Positions 32,612-42,177 of a DNA stretch of 64,000 nt are shown piece by piece; positions within the stretch are counted from its first letter, which is position 1; the number at the start of each line of letters is the position of its first letter. Origin of the DNA: Limnoglobus roseus. GTDB lineage: Bacteria > Planctomycetota > Planctomycetia > Gemmatales > Gemmataceae. The stretch is taken from assembly GCF_008254045.1 (NCBI RefSeq), contig NZ_CP042425.1:2170001-2234000 (forward strand). Direction: 5' to 3'. The notes under the pieces are model-generated. The model was given only the letters and a program-made list of their open reading frames with translations, was not told the DNA's origin and ran no database searches. A program made the translations under genes and the position numbers.

Positions 32612-35600
32612 ATGTTGCGTCGCAATTCGAAGTCCGGCCGCCACACGAAGGCCGAGCGTAAACTGGTCCGCCCGATCGTTTCGTTCGAAACGCTCGAAGG
32701 GCGGGAAGTGCCCGCGGTGGCGTTCGCGCTGAGTGGCTCGAATTTGCTGGCCTTCGACACGGCCAGTCCCGCGACCACGGCGACGACCGCCATCACCGGC
32801 GTCGCGGCCGGCGAAACGCTGGCGGGGATTGACTTCCGCCCGCAGAACGGCCACCTCTACGCCCTCGGTGTCAACGCGGGTGCGGACACCATGTCGCTGT
32901 ACGACATCTCTACTCGCACGGGTGTGGCCACGGTGGTTGGGGCCGGCGGATTCACGGGCGGCGGTAACCTGCCCGACCCGGCGACGACCCAATTCGGCAT
33001 CGACTTCAATCCGGCGGTGGACCGGTTGCGAGTGACAACGGTCGAAGGGGGAGTGGCCGGCTCCCAGGGGTTGAACTTCCGGGTGAACCCGAATACCGGG
33101 ACATTGGCCGGGGCCGACACCGACATTAACCCGGTCGGAACGACCGTGGATGAAGTCGCGTACACGAACAATTCACCGAACAACGGCAACGTCACCACCC
33201 TGTACACGCTGGACTCCGCGACCGATTCCCTCTTCATCCAGAACCCGGCGAACAGCGGCACCCAGACGCTCGGCCAGACCGTGACGCTCGGCGGCAGTAA
33301 ACTCGACTTCTCGAACGCGGCCGGGTTCGACATTCCGATCGGGGTGAACGCGCCGTCTTCGAACATGGCCGTGACGACCGGGTCGGCGTTCGCGGTGTTG
33401 ACCGTGGGCGGCACGACGGCGCTGTACAGCATCAACCTGGTCAACGCCCAGGCGACCCTCATCGGCAACGTCGGCACGGGGGCGACGGCCATCGACGGCT
33501 TCGCGATTCAGAACGACTCCGGCGGCTTCCCGGCCATCGCACTCAACGACACCGGGACCAGCCTGCTCCGGTTCAACACGGCCACCCCGGGCACGGTGAC
33601 GCCGCAAGTTCTTGATCTGACGGCCGTGACCGCCGGCGAAACGCTCGTTGGCATCGACTTCCGCCCGCAGACGGGCCAACTCTACGGCCTCGGTATCAAT
33701 GCGACGACCGACAAGGGATCGCTGTACCTGATCGACCCGCAAACCGGAGTGGTCAGCCTCGCCGTGACCGGCAAGGCGAGTGCCATCACCTTCGCCGGGG
33801 CCGACTTCCCCGATCCGGCCGTGGCCGGTTATGGGTTCGACTTCAACCCGACCGTGGACCGCATCCGCGTGACCACGAGCACCGGCCTGAATTTCCGCGT
33901 CAACCCGATTACCGGCGCCCCGGCGGCCGCCACGCTCGACGGCCCGATTAGCGGCCTACCGGCTGGTTCTACGGGCGTCTCGTCGGCCGCGTACACGAAC
34001 TCCTTCGGCCAGAGCCTGACCGGGGGCGTCACGACCCTCTACACCCTGGACGCGGCGAGCGACTCGCTGTACATCCAGAACCCGGCCAACGGCGGCACCC
34101 AGACGGCCCCGCTCCCGATCACCCTCGGCGGCGCGCCGCTCGACTTCTCGGACGTGACCGGGTTCGACATCCCGGCCGGCGTGCGCGTCGCGACCTCGAA
34201 CGACCCGCAAACGGCCGCCCAAGGCGGGCGGGGCTTCGCCGCCCTGACGGTCGGCGGCCTCACGAACCTGTACTCGATCAACCTCGCGACCGGGGTCGCG
34301 ACGCTGGTCGGGCCGATCGACACGGGCGCGGTCCAGGCGGCAGGCTTCACCCTGGCCGACGCCCCGGCGGGCACGGTCAACTTCTCTAGCCCGACCCTCT
34401 TCGTCACCGAGAACGGCGGCACGCTCACGGTGACGGCTACCCGGACCGGCGGCACGAACGGGACGGTGAACGTCACCGTCAACGCGACCGGCGGTACGGC
34501 CGTGGCCGGCACCGATTTCTCTGGCACGCCGCTCACGCTCACCTTCGCGGACGGCTCGGCCACCGCGACGGGCACGATCACGATCAACGATAACGCGGTC
34601 CTGGGCGGCAACAAGTCGATCACCCTGGCCCTGGCTAGCCCGACCAACGGGGCAGTGCTGGGCGCGGCCACGACTGCGACGGCAACCATCATTGAGGACG
34701 AAGGCGCACCGACGATCGGCGCGGGCACCGTGTACGCGCTGAGCAACAACTCGCTGATCGCCTTCGACCCGCTCAACCCGACGGCCGCCAACGCTCCCAT
34801 CGCCGTCACCAACCTGGCCGCGACCGACACGCTGCAGGGCATCGACTTCCGCCCGCAGAACGGCCTCCTCTACGGCCTTGGGTACAACGGCACGGCCGGC
34901 ACGGTGCAACTCTACCTCATTAGCGTGCAGACGGGCGTCGCCACTCCGGTCGGCACGTCCGGTGCCTTTGTGGACAGCTTGGGCAACCCGGTTCGGATCG
35001 GCGTGGACGACACCACGACGTTCGGCTTCGACTTCAACCCGACGGTCGACCGCATCCGCGTCGTCACCAGCAGCGGCCAGACGTTCCGCATGAACCCGAA
35101 CAACGGGGCGTTCGTCGACGGCGACCTCGGCGGCGCGGCCATGAGCGTGAACGGGCTGAACATGGACGGCTCGATCAAGGGCGGCGCGACGGGCGTGGAC
35201 GGTGCGGCGTACACCAACAACGCCCCGAGCGTGACGGTCACGACGCTCTACACGCTGGACGCCACCACGGACAGCCTCTTCATCCAAAGCCCGCCGAACA
35301 CCGGCACGCAGGGCAGTGCGAAGGTGATCACCTTCAACGGGTTGCCGCTCGACTTCACCGCGGCCCGCGGGTTCGACATTCAACCGGGCGTTAACGCCGT
35401 CGCGAGCAACGCCCCGGTCGCCGGGTCGGCCCTGGCCGTTCTCACCGTAGCCGGGTCGGACATCCTCTACTCCATCGACCTGACCAACGGAGTGGCCACG
35501 TTCTTCGGCCCGATCGGGGACGGTACGGCGCTGATCGACGGGTTGGCCATTCAAGGCAGTGCCGTCGCCGGCGGCCTGCCCGCCATCGGCCTGAACGCGG

Positions 35601-38600
35601 CCGGGACCGGCCTGATTCGGTTCAACACCGCGACGCCGGCCACCATCTCGCCGACCGTCAACGTCACCGGCGTGACCGCGGGCGAAACGCTCGTCGGCAT
35701 CGACTTCCGCCCGGCCACGGGCCAACTCTACGGCCTCGGCGTCAACGCCACGACCGACAAGGGGTCGCTGTACCTCGTCGACCCGCAAACCGGGGTGGCC
35801 ACCGTCGTCGGGACGGCCGGCTCGGTTACGTTCGTGGACGTCGATGGCGTCACGCCGGTTGACCTCCCGGACCCGGCGACGACCGGCTACGGGTTCGACT
35901 TCAACCCGACCGTGGACCGCATCCGCGTGACGACCGACTCCGGCCTGAACTTCCGCATCAACCCGATTACCGGCGCCCCGGTGGACGGCGACGGCACGGG
36001 TTTGACGACCACCCCGGCCAACGGCACCAACACCGACGGCCCGGCCAACGGCCTGCCGGGCGGGTCGACGGGCGTCTCCGGAGTGGCCTACACCAACAAC
36101 TTCGGCGGCGCGTCCAAGACGACCCTGTACACGCTCGACGCGGACAGTGACTCGCTGTTCATCCAAAACCCGGCGAACGCCGGCACGCAGACCACGCAGA
36201 TCGCGATCACGGTCGGCGGGGCGACCCTCGACTTCACCAACGTGAACGGCTTCGACATCCCCGGCAACGTGAGCGTCACGGCTTCGAGCGCTGTCGCGGC
36301 GGGCGTCGGCTACGCGGCCCTCACGGTCGGCACGGCCACGCACCTGTACAGCATCGACCTGGCCACCGGCGAGGCGACCGACCTCGGCCTCGTCGGGCTG
36401 GGCGGCACCGGCCTGGCCGGCCTCGCGCTGGGCAACGGCCCGACCGGGACGATCTCCTTCGACTCGTTGACCTTCTCGCAATCGGAAGCCGGCCCGACCG
36501 CCGACCTGACCCTCACCCGCTCGAACGGCACCGGCACTGTTTCGGTGACGGTGATGTTCACCGACGGCACGGCGACCGGTGGCACCGACTTCATCGCGAC
36601 GCCGATCACCGTGACATTCGCCGAGGGCCAGACGACGGCGACCGTTTCCGTCCCGCTCACCGACGACGCGATCTTCGAAGGGGACGAGACGTTCACCGCG
36701 ACCCTGACCTCGCCGACGAACGGGGCCGTGCTGGGGGCGATCTCGTCGACGGAAGTCACGATCACCGACGACGAGACGCAGCCGACGGTTTCCATCGCCA
36801 ACGCGACCGTGACCGAAGGGAACGCCGGCACCACGGCGCTGACGTTCACCGTCACGCTGTCGGGGGCCAGCGCCACCCCCGTCACCGTAATGATCGACAC
36901 GGCCGACGGGACGGCGACGGCGGGCAGCGACTACACCGCCCTGGTCGGCCAGACGATCACGTTCGCCCCGGGCGAGACGTCGAAGACGGTGACGGTCAAC
37001 GTCACCGGTGACACGACGTTCGAAAGCAACGAGACGTTCACCGCGACGCTGTCGGCCCCGGTCGGTGCTACCCTCGCGGCGGACACGGCCACGGGCACGA
37101 TCACGAACGACGACACGGCCCCGGTCGTGTCGATCAACAACGTCACCCAGGCGGAAGGGAACACCGGGACGACGGCGTTCAACTTCACGGTCACGCTGTC
37201 GAACGCCAGCGACCAGCCGATCGTGCTCACGGTGAACACGGTCGATGGCACGGCGACGGCGGGCAGCGACTACACCGCCCTGGTCGGCCAGACGATCACG
37301 TTCGCCCCGGGCGAGACGTCGAAGACGGTGACGGTCAACGTCGCCGGCGACACGACGTTCGAGGTCGACGAGACGTTCAACGTCCGGCTGTCCGTCGCCG
37401 GCCCGGGTGGGGCCGTGACGGTCGCCAACGGGGTGGGGACGATCACCAACGACGACGCCGCCCCGACGGTGTCGATTAACGGCACCGCCCAGAACGAGGG
37501 GAACACCGGCACGACGCCGTTCACGTTCACGATCACCCTGTCCGCCCCGAGCGGGCAGGCGGTGACGGTGGTCGTCGCCACGGCGAACAACACCGCGACG
37601 GCGGGCAGCGACTACACCGCCCTGGCCGCCCAGACGATCACGTTCGCCCCGGGCGAGACGACGAAGACAGTGACGGTCGACGTCACCGGCGACACGACGG
37701 TGGAAGCCGACGAGACGTTCTTCGTCACCCTCTCGGCCCCGACCGGGGCAACGCTCGGGGCGTCGGCCAAGGGCGTGGGCACGATCGTCAACGACGACAC
37801 CGGCACGACGCCATCGAAGACGCTGCTCGTCGGCTCGCCGGTCACCGCCATTGGGGCCGGCAGCGGCACCCCGACGGTCCGCGTGATCGCGGCGGACGGC
37901 ACGCAGATTTCTTCTTCGGCGGCGTTCGCCAGCACCTTCACCGGCGGCGTGCGGACGGCCGTGGCCGACGTCAACGGCGACGGCGTCCCGGACGTGATCG
38001 TCGGCACCGGGCCGGGCACGTCTAGCCTCGTGCGGGTGCTCGACGGCAGCACCGGCAAGGAACTGTTCTCGGTGGCCCCGTTCGAGGCGAGCTTCACCGG
38101 CGGCGTGTTCGTGGCCGTCGGCGACGTGAACGGCGACGGCGTCCCGGACGTGGTCATCAGCCCCGACCAGGGCGGTGGCCCGCGGGTGGACATCTACAAC
38201 GGCAAGAGCTTCACGAAGATCGACAGCTTCTTCGGCATCGACGACCCGGCGTTCCGCGGCGGTGCCCGGGTGGCCATCGGCGACATCAACGGCGACGGCG
38301 TCGGCGACCTCGCGGTGGCGGCCGGCTTCCAGGGCGGCCCGCGGGTGGCCGCGTTCAACGGCAAGTCGCTCGGGACGGCGACCCGCGTGAAGTTGTTCAA
38401 CGACTTCTTCGCGTTCGAGCAAACCCTCCGGAACGGCGTGTTCATCGCGATCGGGGACGTGGACGGGGACGGCTTCGGCGACATTATCGCCGGCGGCGGC
38501 CCCGGCGGCGGCCCGCGGGTGACGGTGTTCAACGCGGCGACGTTGATTAGCTCGCAGGGCGGGACGCTTACCCCGCTCGCGAACTTCTTCGCCGGCGACG

Positions 38601-38794
38601 TGAACAACCGCCTGGGCGTGCAGGTGGCGGTCAAGGACGTGGACGGCGACAACCGGGCCGACATCCGCACCGTGGTGGGCGGCAGCGACCAGGTGGTGAC
38701 GTACCTCGGCAAGGACCTGACGCCGACCGGCCAGCCGACCGGCACGACGACGGACGGCCTGCCCGACTTCAACGGCGGCGTGTTCATCGGGTAA
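32612..38794 (+). CDS. Giant modular surface protein: DUF4394, Calx-beta and FG-GAP repeats
   Basis: The ATG at 32612 follows AGGAG, giving 2060 residues. Near residue 26 is FETLEGREVPA, the planctomycete N-terminal export-associated motif. Four DUF4394-like units (starting near residues 36, 305, 705 and 990; each with GIDFRPQ..G.LY.LG and FDFNPTVDRIRV) follow in two pairs. A Calx-beta domain divides the pairs (about 590-690), and four more follow (about 1280-1730; motifs VTVNVxGDTTFExxETF). The end (about 1730-2060) holds FG-GAP/VCBS calcium-binding repeats (DVNGDGVPDVIVG, DINGDGVGDLAVA). It is likely an exported adhesive or structural protein. A terminator follows. Confidence 0.88.
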   Translation: MLRRNSKSGRHTKAERKLVRPIVSFETLEGREVPAVAFALSGSNLLAFDTASPATTATTAITGVAAGETLAGIDFRPQNGHLYALGVNAGADTMSLYDISTRTGVATVVGAGGFTGGGNLPDPATTQFGIDFNPAVDRLRVTTVEGGVAGSQGLNFRVNPNTGTLAGADTDINPVGTTVDEVAYTNNSPNNGNVTTLYTLDSATDSLFIQNPANSGTQTLGQTVTLGGSKLDFSNAAGFDIPIGVNAPSSNMAVTTGSAFAVLTVGGTTALYSINLVNAQATLIGNVGTGATAIDGFAIQNDSGGFPAIALNDTGTSLLRFNTATPGTVTPQVLDLTAVTAGETLVGIDFRPQTGQLYGLGINATTDKGSLYLIDPQTGVVSLAVTGKASAITFAGADFPDPAVAGYGFDFNPTVDRIRVTTSTGLNFRVNPITGAPAAATLDGPISGLPAGSTGVSSAAYTNSFGQSLTGGVTTLYTLDAASDSLYIQNPANGGTQTAPLPITLGGAPLDFSDVTGFDIPAGVRVATSNDPQTAAQGGRGFAALTVGGLTNLYSINLATGVATLVGPIDTGAVQAAGFTLADAPAGTVNFSSPTLFVTENGGTLTVTATRTGGTNGTVNVTVNATGGTAVAGTDFSGTPLTLTFADGSATATGTITINDNAVLGGNKSITLALASPTNGAVLGAATTATATIIEDEGAPTIGAGTVYALSNNSLIAFDPLNPTAANAPIAVTNLAATDTLQGIDFRPQNGLLYGLGYNGTAGTVQLYLISVQTGVATPVGTSGAFVDSLGNPVRIGVDDTTTFGFDFNPTVDRIRVVTSSGQTFRMNPNNGAFVDGDLGGAAMSVNGLNMDGSIKGGATGVDGAAYTNNAPSVTVTTLYTLDATTDSLFIQSPPNTGTQGSAKVITFNGLPLDFTAARGFDIQPGVNAVASNAPVAGSALAVLTVAGSDILYSIDLTNGVATFFGPIGDGTALIDGLAIQGSAVAGGLPAIGLNAAGTGLIRFNTATPATISPTVNVTGVTAGETLVGIDFRPATGQLYGLGVNATTDKGSLYLVDPQTGVATVVGTAGSVTFVDVDGVTPVDLPDPATTGYGFDFNPTVDRIRVTTDSGLNFRINPITGAPVDGDGTGLTTTPANGTNTDGPANGLPGGSTGVSGVAYTNNFGGASKTTLYTLDADSDSLFIQNPANAGTQTTQIAITVGGATLDFTNVNGFDIPGNVSVTASSAVAAGVGYAALTVGTATHLYSIDLATGEATDLGLVGLGGTGLAGLALGNGPTGTISFDSLTFSQSEAGPTADLTLTRSNGTGTVSVTVMFTDGTATGGTDFIATPITVTFAEGQTTATVSVPLTDDAIFEGDETFTATLTSPTNGAVLGAISSTEVTITDDETQPTVSIANATVTEGNAGTTALTFTVTLSGASATPVTVMIDTADGTATAGSDYTALVGQTITFAPGETSKTVTVNVTGDTTFESNETFTATLSAPVGATLAADTATGTITNDDTAPVVSINNVTQAEGNTGTTAFNFTVTLSNASDQPIVLTVNTVDGTATAGSDYTALVGQTITFAPGETSKTVTVNVAGDTTFEVDETFNVRLSVAGPGGAVTVANGVGTITNDDAAPTVSINGTAQNEGNTGTTPFTFTITLSAPSGQAVTVVVATANNTATAGSDYTALAAQTITFAPGETTKTVTVDVTGDTTVEADETFFVTLSAPTGATLGASAKGVGTIVNDDTGTTPSKTLLVGSPVTAIGAGSGTPTVRVIAADGTQISSSAAFASTFTGGVRTAVADVNGDGVPDVIVGTGPGTSSLVRVLDGSTGKELFSVAPFEASFTGGVFVAVGDVNGDGVPDVVISPDQGGGPRVDIYNGKSFTKIDSFFGIDDPAFRGGARVAIGDINGDGVGDLAVAAGFQGGPRVAAFNGKSLGTATRVKLFNDFFAFEQTLRNGVFIAIGDVDGDGFGDIIAGGGPGGGPRVTVFNAATLISSQGGTLTPLANFFAGDVNNRLGVQVAVKDVDGDNRADIRTVVGGSDQVVTYLGKDLTPTGQPTGTTTDGLPDFNGGVFIG
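36911..37342. repeat. Identical 93-bp segments in adjacent Calx-beta domains
   Basis: Bases 36911-37003 and 37250-37342 are identical over all 93 positions, inside two neighbouring Calx-beta repeats of the giant protein. A third copy near 37590-37682 is diverged. Silent positions match too, indicating a recent duplication or gene conversion within the gene. Confidence 0.9.
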
Positions 38795-38816
38795 GGGATT
38801 GAGCTGTAACGCGGAG

Positions 38817-38846
38817 GGGCGGCGGGAAGGAAACTTCCCGCCGCCC
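38817..38846 (+). terminator. Terminator of the giant surface protein gene
   Basis: Arms of 13 bp (gggcggcgggaag / cttcccgccgccc) with a GAAA loop, followed by gtcttgttttt, lie 22 bp past the stop. The minus-strand tRNA ends just beyond it. Confidence 0.85.
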
Positions 38847-38870
38847 GTCTTGTTTTTGCGAGGTGTGAAG

Positions 38871-38954
38871 CGGAGGGGAGGGGAATCGAACCCCCAAGGC
38901 TCATCGCTCGGCTGTTTTCGAGACAGTTGCCGTCACCTATCGGCTTGCCCCTCC
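38871..38954 (-). tRNA. tRNA-Ser(CGA)
   Basis: The minus-strand sequence folds as a type II tRNA: 7-bp acceptor GGAGGGG/CCCCTCC with discriminator G, D-stem GCC/GGC, anticodon loop CTCGAAA (anticodon CGA, reading UCG serine), a 15-base variable arm, and T-arm GGGGG-TTCGATT-CCCCT with a G-T closing pair. The base pair at 27-43 is A/C. CCA is not encoded. Length is 84 nt. It lies beside an HNH-like gene fragment on its 5' side. Confidence 0.93.
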
Positions 38955-39030
38955 GCGAAGAAGGACGCGCCGCGGGGCGGGAGGTTCGGTGAATCCGCGG
39001 GGGGCCACGTCATCGGCTGGCCCGGACGGG

Positions 39031-39186
39031 CGGTTCATGGTCGCGTGGGATCTCGCTCACGGCCCGATCCCGGAGCGGCAGTTCGTCAAGCCGCGGTGCG
39101 GGAACCGGCCTTGTTGCAACGCCGCCGCCCTCGGCCTGTCGCTGAACTCGATCGATGACCCCGACGTGTCGACCCGATCACGGTGA
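39031..39186 (+). pseudogene. HNH-endonuclease-like fragment
   Basis: The plus frame reads WDLAHGPIPERQFVKPRCG, then NRPCCN, similar to the central part of phage HNH nucleases (HGPIPxGxxVxHxCDNPxCxNPxHL) but with the key His residues replaced and the frame ending soon after. Only about 40 residues resemble the family. It lies between a tRNA-Ser gene and the FecR gene, overlapping the latter's last bases, so it is probably the remnant of an earlier mobile insertion next to the tRNA. The similarity is judged by eye only. Confidence 0.4.
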
Positions 39187-40797
39187 GGGGGCCGCTGGCG
39201 TCGTCCAGCAGCCCGCGACCGAGGACCATGTCGTCCCGATGCGGACTTCGTCGACCGACTGGCGCGTCTTGCTGTTGATGTGAACTTCGAGCCATTCGAA
39301 CACGAGATCGGTTTCGATCGGGCGGCCGGTCGCGGACCACGCGGCCGGCTCGCCGCGGTCCACGGCTTCGTCCGGCCCGTACACCCGGACGAACACCTGG
39401 TCGGGATGCGCCCGGCTGGCGACGATCTTCGCCGTCAGCAGGTACGTCTCGCCGGACGTGAGCGGCAGCGGGACGCGGCTCCCACGCCGACCCAGGTAGG
39501 CGAACAGGTCGTTGGTTTTGTCGATCCCAATGTTCAGCCGCGCGCGCAGGTCCGCGCCCTCGCCGCTCTCGTCCCGTTCGAGTTCGTCGCCCGTGCGCAG
39601 AAGAACCGAGACCGCGTTCAGCGGGTCGGCCGGCGGCCCGTGCCGGCGGACCAAGAAACTCAGGTAGTACACGCCGTCCGCATCGAGCCGCACCGGGGTC
39701 TTCAGGCGGCGGTAGTATTTCGCGAACCCGACGAAGTCGAAGCACCCGCCGACGGGCGGGACCGAAACGCCGGGCCGCGTCAGCCCCTCCGTCACGTTCA
39801 GCGGGGAACGCCCGCGGTCGTCTGCCGGCCGCGCGAAGCCGGGCTTCCACGGCCCGCCCCACCCGGTTCCGCCGTTCGCGGTCCCGAGTTGCAGGCCGCC
39901 CGCGTCGGTGTACGAGAATCCCTCGTAGGCGAGCAATCCCGTGAGCGGGTCCGGGGCCGTGAGCGATTGCGGCAACCGCCGCGCGAACCGCCCCGGGTCG
40001 AGGCGGATGAATGCGCCCGAGGCCGCCGGGCCGGGACCGTACCTGCGGGCCTGTCCGGCGGCGAGCCGCTCGGCCGTCGCCCGGTCGCCCGTCCGCTCCG
40101 AACGGACCACCGTGCCGTCGAACACGTGAACCTCTTCCCCCTCCGGCCCGACGGCAACGGCGTACTCGGTCCCGATGTCGGCCAGGGTCGCGTGCGGCGT
40201 GTGCAATTCGAACCCGGACGTCGTTTCGTCGTCCGCGAACACGACGCGGCCGGTGGGCAGCGCAGCCGCGACCGCGGACTCGAGCCGGAGCGTCGCCGGG
40301 CCTTGGAGCGTGAGCGCCGGGCCGCTGTCGAACTGGAACCGGGCGACGCCGGCCCGCAGGCGGTACTCGCCGGGCGGCAGGCGAGCGCCCGAGCAGAGGC
40401 CGGCCCTGTCCTGCTCCCACTCGCACTCGGCCGCGTGCGACAAGGTGGCGACGTAGTCCGCCGCCGGCACCGCGTTCGACGTCTTCGCGAGCGGTTCGGC
40501 TGGCGGCCGCGGGAGGAACAGTTGCAGGAGCAACGACAGCGCGAGTGTGACCCCCGCGACTAGCGCGTACCGGGCGCGGCGGAACGGCCGTTCGGACCGG
40601 GGCGGCGCGGGGACTGCGGGCGGGGTGTGCCGGACCAGCAGCCGCGCGTGAACGTCGGCGTACTCCAGGTACAGCCGCCGGGCGTCGGTATCGCTCGCCA
40701 GCAACGATTCAAGGCGTCCGCGGTCCGAGTCACCGAGCGCACCGTCGAACAGCAGGGTGAGCAGTCGCCGAAGTTCAGTCTGAACGTCCGCACTCAT
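39178..40797 (-). CDS. FecR-like transmembrane regulator with C-terminal beta domain
   Basis: The 539-residue product has an N-terminal anti-sigma-like helical segment (TELRRLLTLLFDGALGDSDRGRLESLL, then YLEYADVHARLL), one membrane span (ALVAGVTLALSLLLQLFL) and a FecR-type domain (residues about 160-280: GFELHTPHATLADIGTEYAV, VFDGTVVRSERTGD). The last 250 residues are a LamG-like beta region (FDFVGFAKYYRR, GVYYLSFLVRR). The layout is that of FecR signal transducers beside ECF sigma factors. It lies three genes from the sigma gene and is probably its membrane partner. Confidence 0.78.
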   Translation of the reverse strand: MSADVQTELRRLLTLLFDGALGDSDRGRLESLLASDTDARRLYLEYADVHARLLVRHTPPAVPAPPRSERPFRRARYALVAGVTLALSLLLQLFLPRPPAEPLAKTSNAVPAADYVATLSHAAECEWEQDRAGLCSGARLPPGEYRLRAGVARFQFDSGPALTLQGPATLRLESAVAAALPTGRVVFADDETTSGFELHTPHATLADIGTEYAVAVGPEGEEVHVFDGTVVRSERTGDRATAERLAAGQARRYGPGPAASGAFIRLDPGRFARRLPQSLTAPDPLTGLLAYEGFSYTDAGGLQLGTANGGTGWGGPWKPGFARPADDRGRSPLNVTEGLTRPGVSVPPVGGCFDFVGFAKYYRRLKTPVRLDADGVYYLSFLVRRHGPPADPLNAVSVLLRTGDELERDESGEGADLRARLNIGIDKTNDLFAYLGRRGSRVPLPLTSGETYLLTAKIVASRAHPDQVFVRVYGPDEAVDRGEPAAWSATGRPIETDLVFEWLEVHINSKTRQSVDEVRIGTTWSSVAGCWTTPAAPSP

Positions 40798-40830
40798 ACC
40801 ATTCCCGCTCGGTGCGTGATCGGGCTTTTC

Positions 40831-42177
40831 TCAGGACAGCGATTCCAGCACGCCGGTGCTGTCGCCGAACTTGTCGGCCTTCACGCCCATCCGGTCGAGC
40901 ATCGCGAGGTACAGGTTCGCGACGGGCGTGTCCTTCGGGTACACGACGTGCCGGCCCGGCTTGATCGTCCCGCCGCCCTTGCCCGCGAGGACCAGCGGCA
41001 GGTCGTGGTGGGTGTGGCGGTTGCCGTCCGCGTTCCCGCCGCCGTACATCACCATGCAGTTGTCCAGCAGCGTGCCGTCGCCCTCCTTGATGCCCTTTAG
41101 TTTGCCGAGGAAATACGCCAACTCGCCGACGTGGAACTTGTTGATGCGGAAGTGCTGGTCCACCATCTTGGGGTTGTTCTGGTGGTGGGAGATGCCGTGG
41201 TGCTCGTCGGTCACGTCGATCTCCGGGAACGACCGACGGCTGCCCTCCACCCCGAACACCACCGTGCTGATGCGGGTCAAGTCGGCCTGGAACGCGAGCG
41301 CGAGCAGGTCGGCCATAAGCCGAAAGTGTTCGCGGAACCCGAGCGGGATGCCGGTCGGCCGGGCCATCAGCTTCTTGACCGCGTCCGGCAGTTCGGCCGG
41401 CGGCTGCGTGAGCCGCTTCTCGACATCGCGGACCGACGTGAGGTACTCGTCCATCCGCCGCAGGTCGGCGGCGCCCAACTGCTTCTTGAGGGCACCGGCC
41501 TCTTCCGAGACGAAGTCCAGAATGCTCTGGTTGTAGACCTCGCGCTGCGCCGCCGCGTCGGACGACTCGCGGGCACCCCCTCCGGCGAACAGGCGGTCGA
41601 ACACCAGCCGCGGGTGTACCTCCTTGGGGGCAGGCGTCGCCGCCGACCGCCACGACAGGTTGTTCGAGTACACGCAACTGTACCCGGAGTCGCAGATGCC
41701 GACCTGCCGCCCGTACTCGCAGCCGAGTTCCAGCGACGGGAACCGCGTGGCCGCGCCGACCTTCTGGGCGGCGAGCTGGTCCACCGAGACGCCGGCCTGG
41801 AAGTCCGCGCCGCCGGTCTTCTTAGCCTGTGCGCCGGTGAGGAAGGCGGCCATCGCCCGGGCGTGGTCGCCGGGGCCGTCGCCGTTGGACCGCGCCTTGT
41901 CGCACGTCAGCCCGCCGAGCACCAGCACGTCCTTCTTGAACGGCTCCAACGGTTCGAGCGTGGGCGACAGTTGATAGTCCGCGCCCTCGGCCTCCGGCTT
42001 CCACTTGGCCGGGATCACGCCGTTGGGGATGTAGAGGAACGCCATCCGCGTCGGCGGCTTCCCGGCGGCGGGAGCCGCGGCCGCGGCGCGCGGTAGCATC
42101 GCCTCCAGGAACGGCAACCCGACCGACACGCCGAAGCCCTTCAGCGCGGCCCGGCGGGAAATCACTCGCGTCGGCAT
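40831..42177 (-). CDS. DUF1552 secreted protein
   Basis: The 448-residue product begins MPTRVISRRAALKGFGVSVGLPFLEAML, a twin-arginine-type signal (SRRAALKG), implying export of a folded protein. The body has the DUF1552 features FLYIPNGVIPAKWKP, VLVLGGLTCDKA and the His-rich HHGISHHQNNP near the C-terminal third, then GGNADGNRHTHHDLPLVLAG. Its ATG overlaps the stop of the preceding DUF1592 gene by one base, so the pair is translationally coupled. DUF1552/DUF1592 pairs are widespread in Planctomycetota; the substrate is not established. Confidence 0.9.
   Translation of the reverse strand: MPTRVISRRAALKGFGVSVGLPFLEAMLPRAAAAAPAAGKPPTRMAFLYIPNGVIPAKWKPEAEGADYQLSPTLEPLEPFKKDVLVLGGLTCDKARSNGDGPGDHARAMAAFLTGAQAKKTGGADFQAGVSVDQLAAQKVGAATRFPSLELGCEYGRQVGICDSGYSCVYSNNLSWRSAATPAPKEVHPRLVFDRLFAGGGARESSDAAAQREVYNQSILDFVSEEAGALKKQLGAADLRRMDEYLTSVRDVEKRLTQPPAELPDAVKKLMARPTGIPLGFREHFRLMADLLALAFQADLTRISTVVFGVEGSRRSFPEIDVTDEHHGISHHQNNPKMVDQHFRINKFHVGELAYFLGKLKGIKEGDGTLLDNCMVMYGGGNADGNRHTHHDLPLVLAGKGGGTIKPGRHVVYPKDTPVANLYLAMLDRMGVKADKFGDSTGVLESLS

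Noticed and set aside
33956..38422. A 1488-codon open frame antisense to the giant surface protein
   Set aside because: It is a product of high GC content and repeated codons; its translation is Arg/Val/Gly-rich, has no domain, and the plus-strand frame has clear Calx-beta and FG-GAP motifs.
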